A stretch of DNA of 46,085 nt from Kitasatospora aureofaciens (GTDB lineage: Bacteria > Actinomycetota > Actinomycetes > Streptomycetales > Streptomycetaceae): the NCBI RefSeq assembly GCF_019192735.1, contig NZ_JAHTKP010000060.1, positions 1-46,085 of the forward strand. The letters are read 5' to 3'. The notes below the pieces were generated by a model. That model was not told the origin of the DNA and searched no databases. It was given only the letters and a program-made list of their open reading frames with translations. Both the position numbers and the translations under genes were made by a program. Shown here piece by piece: positions 45,968-46,085 of the stretch (positions within the stretch are counted from its first letter, which is position 1; every line of letters begins with the position of its first letter).

Positions 45968-46085
45968 GTTCGGCGGCGTCCTACTCTCCCACAGGGTCCC
46001 CCCTGCAGTACCATCGGCGCTGTGAGGCTTAGCTTCCGGGTTCGGAATGTAACCGGGCGTTTCCCTCACGCTATGACCACCGAAA
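45968..46085 (-). rRNA. rrf: 5S ribosomal RNA, 5' end at or just beyond the window edge
   Basis: The minus strand reads TTTCGGTGGTCATAGCG, then the conserved ACATTCCGAACCCGGAAGC, then GCGCCGATGGTACTGCAGG and GTGGGAGAGTAGGACGCCGC. This is a complete or nearly complete actinobacterial 5S rRNA. One or two 5' bases may lie beyond 46085. The 23S and 16S genes should be further right. Confidence 0.96.

Overview
This is a GC-rich streptomycete chromosomal segment (genus Streptomyces or Kitasatospora; I cannot separate the two from the sequence alone). The evidence is strong GC3 bias, frequent GTG/TTG starts, a ClgR protein with a Clp-degradable tail, an OsaA/OsaB/OsaC set, and the conserved actinobacterial order dapF - miaA - miaB - gluABCD - recX - recA - DUF3046 - clgR - cinA - pgsA - rimO - ftsK. 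It is mostly conserved core chromosome. I see no insertion sequence, prophage, integrase, CRISPR array, tRNA or secondary-metabolite cluster. A 5S rRNA gene at the right edge marks the end of an rRNA operon read leftwards into the window.

Layout, left to right. 1-7,420: a leftward block of housekeeping genes, comprising an RSH-type (p)ppGpp enzyme (rshA, running off the left edge), dapF, a small membrane protein, miaA, a LigB-like protein and miaB. A rightward orphan MT0933-type antitoxin-like gene interrupts it. 7,516-14,609: a glutamate module, with a membrane-anchored TAXI-family binding protein, the GluK/GluR two-component system, and the divergently transcribed glutamate ABC transporter gluABCD. 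14,723-16,441: an FAD-dependent aromatic-ring monooxygenase. 16,469-20,631: a C-terminal remnant of ribonuclease Y, then recX-recA with a LexA (SOS) box, an AI-2E-family membrane protein and DUF3046. 20,675-27,770: an acetyltransferase, a membrane-anchored subtilisin-like protease and a giant Lhr-type helicase. 27,819-35,432: a small membrane protein, clgR, a CinA C-terminal-domain protein, translationally coupled rimO-pgsA, a RodZ-like protein and the DNA translocase ftsK. 35,570-44,152: the osmotic-stress system, with the response regulator OsaB, the giant hybrid kinase OsaA carrying a long array of 92-residue HAMP repeats, and the divergent multidomain phosphatase/anti-sigma OsaC. 44,453-46,085: a GPR1/FUN34/YaaH-type membrane protein, a PAP2-type membrane phosphatase, a strong terminator and the 5S rRNA.

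How the parts relate. GluK/GluR and GluABCD probably form a glutamate sensing and uptake circuit, and the neighbouring TAXI protein could be an extra glutamate sensor. OsaA, OsaB and OsaC form an osmoadaptation circuit tied to the stress sigma factor SigB; I find SigB-like promoter motifs in front of osaC and of the membrane-protein gene that follows it. RecA/RecX are the SOS recombination pair, and FtsK, RodZ-like and PgsA serve division and envelope growth.

The less ordinary signals are these: an in-frame TTA (bldA-type) codon near the start of rshA together with a degenerate synthetase domain; the RNase Y remnant; the TAXI/GluK neighbourhood; the OsaA HAMP array as a near-identical 276-bp DNA repeat; and several short tandem duplications at gene ends. 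I did not find a convincing wholly new multi-gene system.
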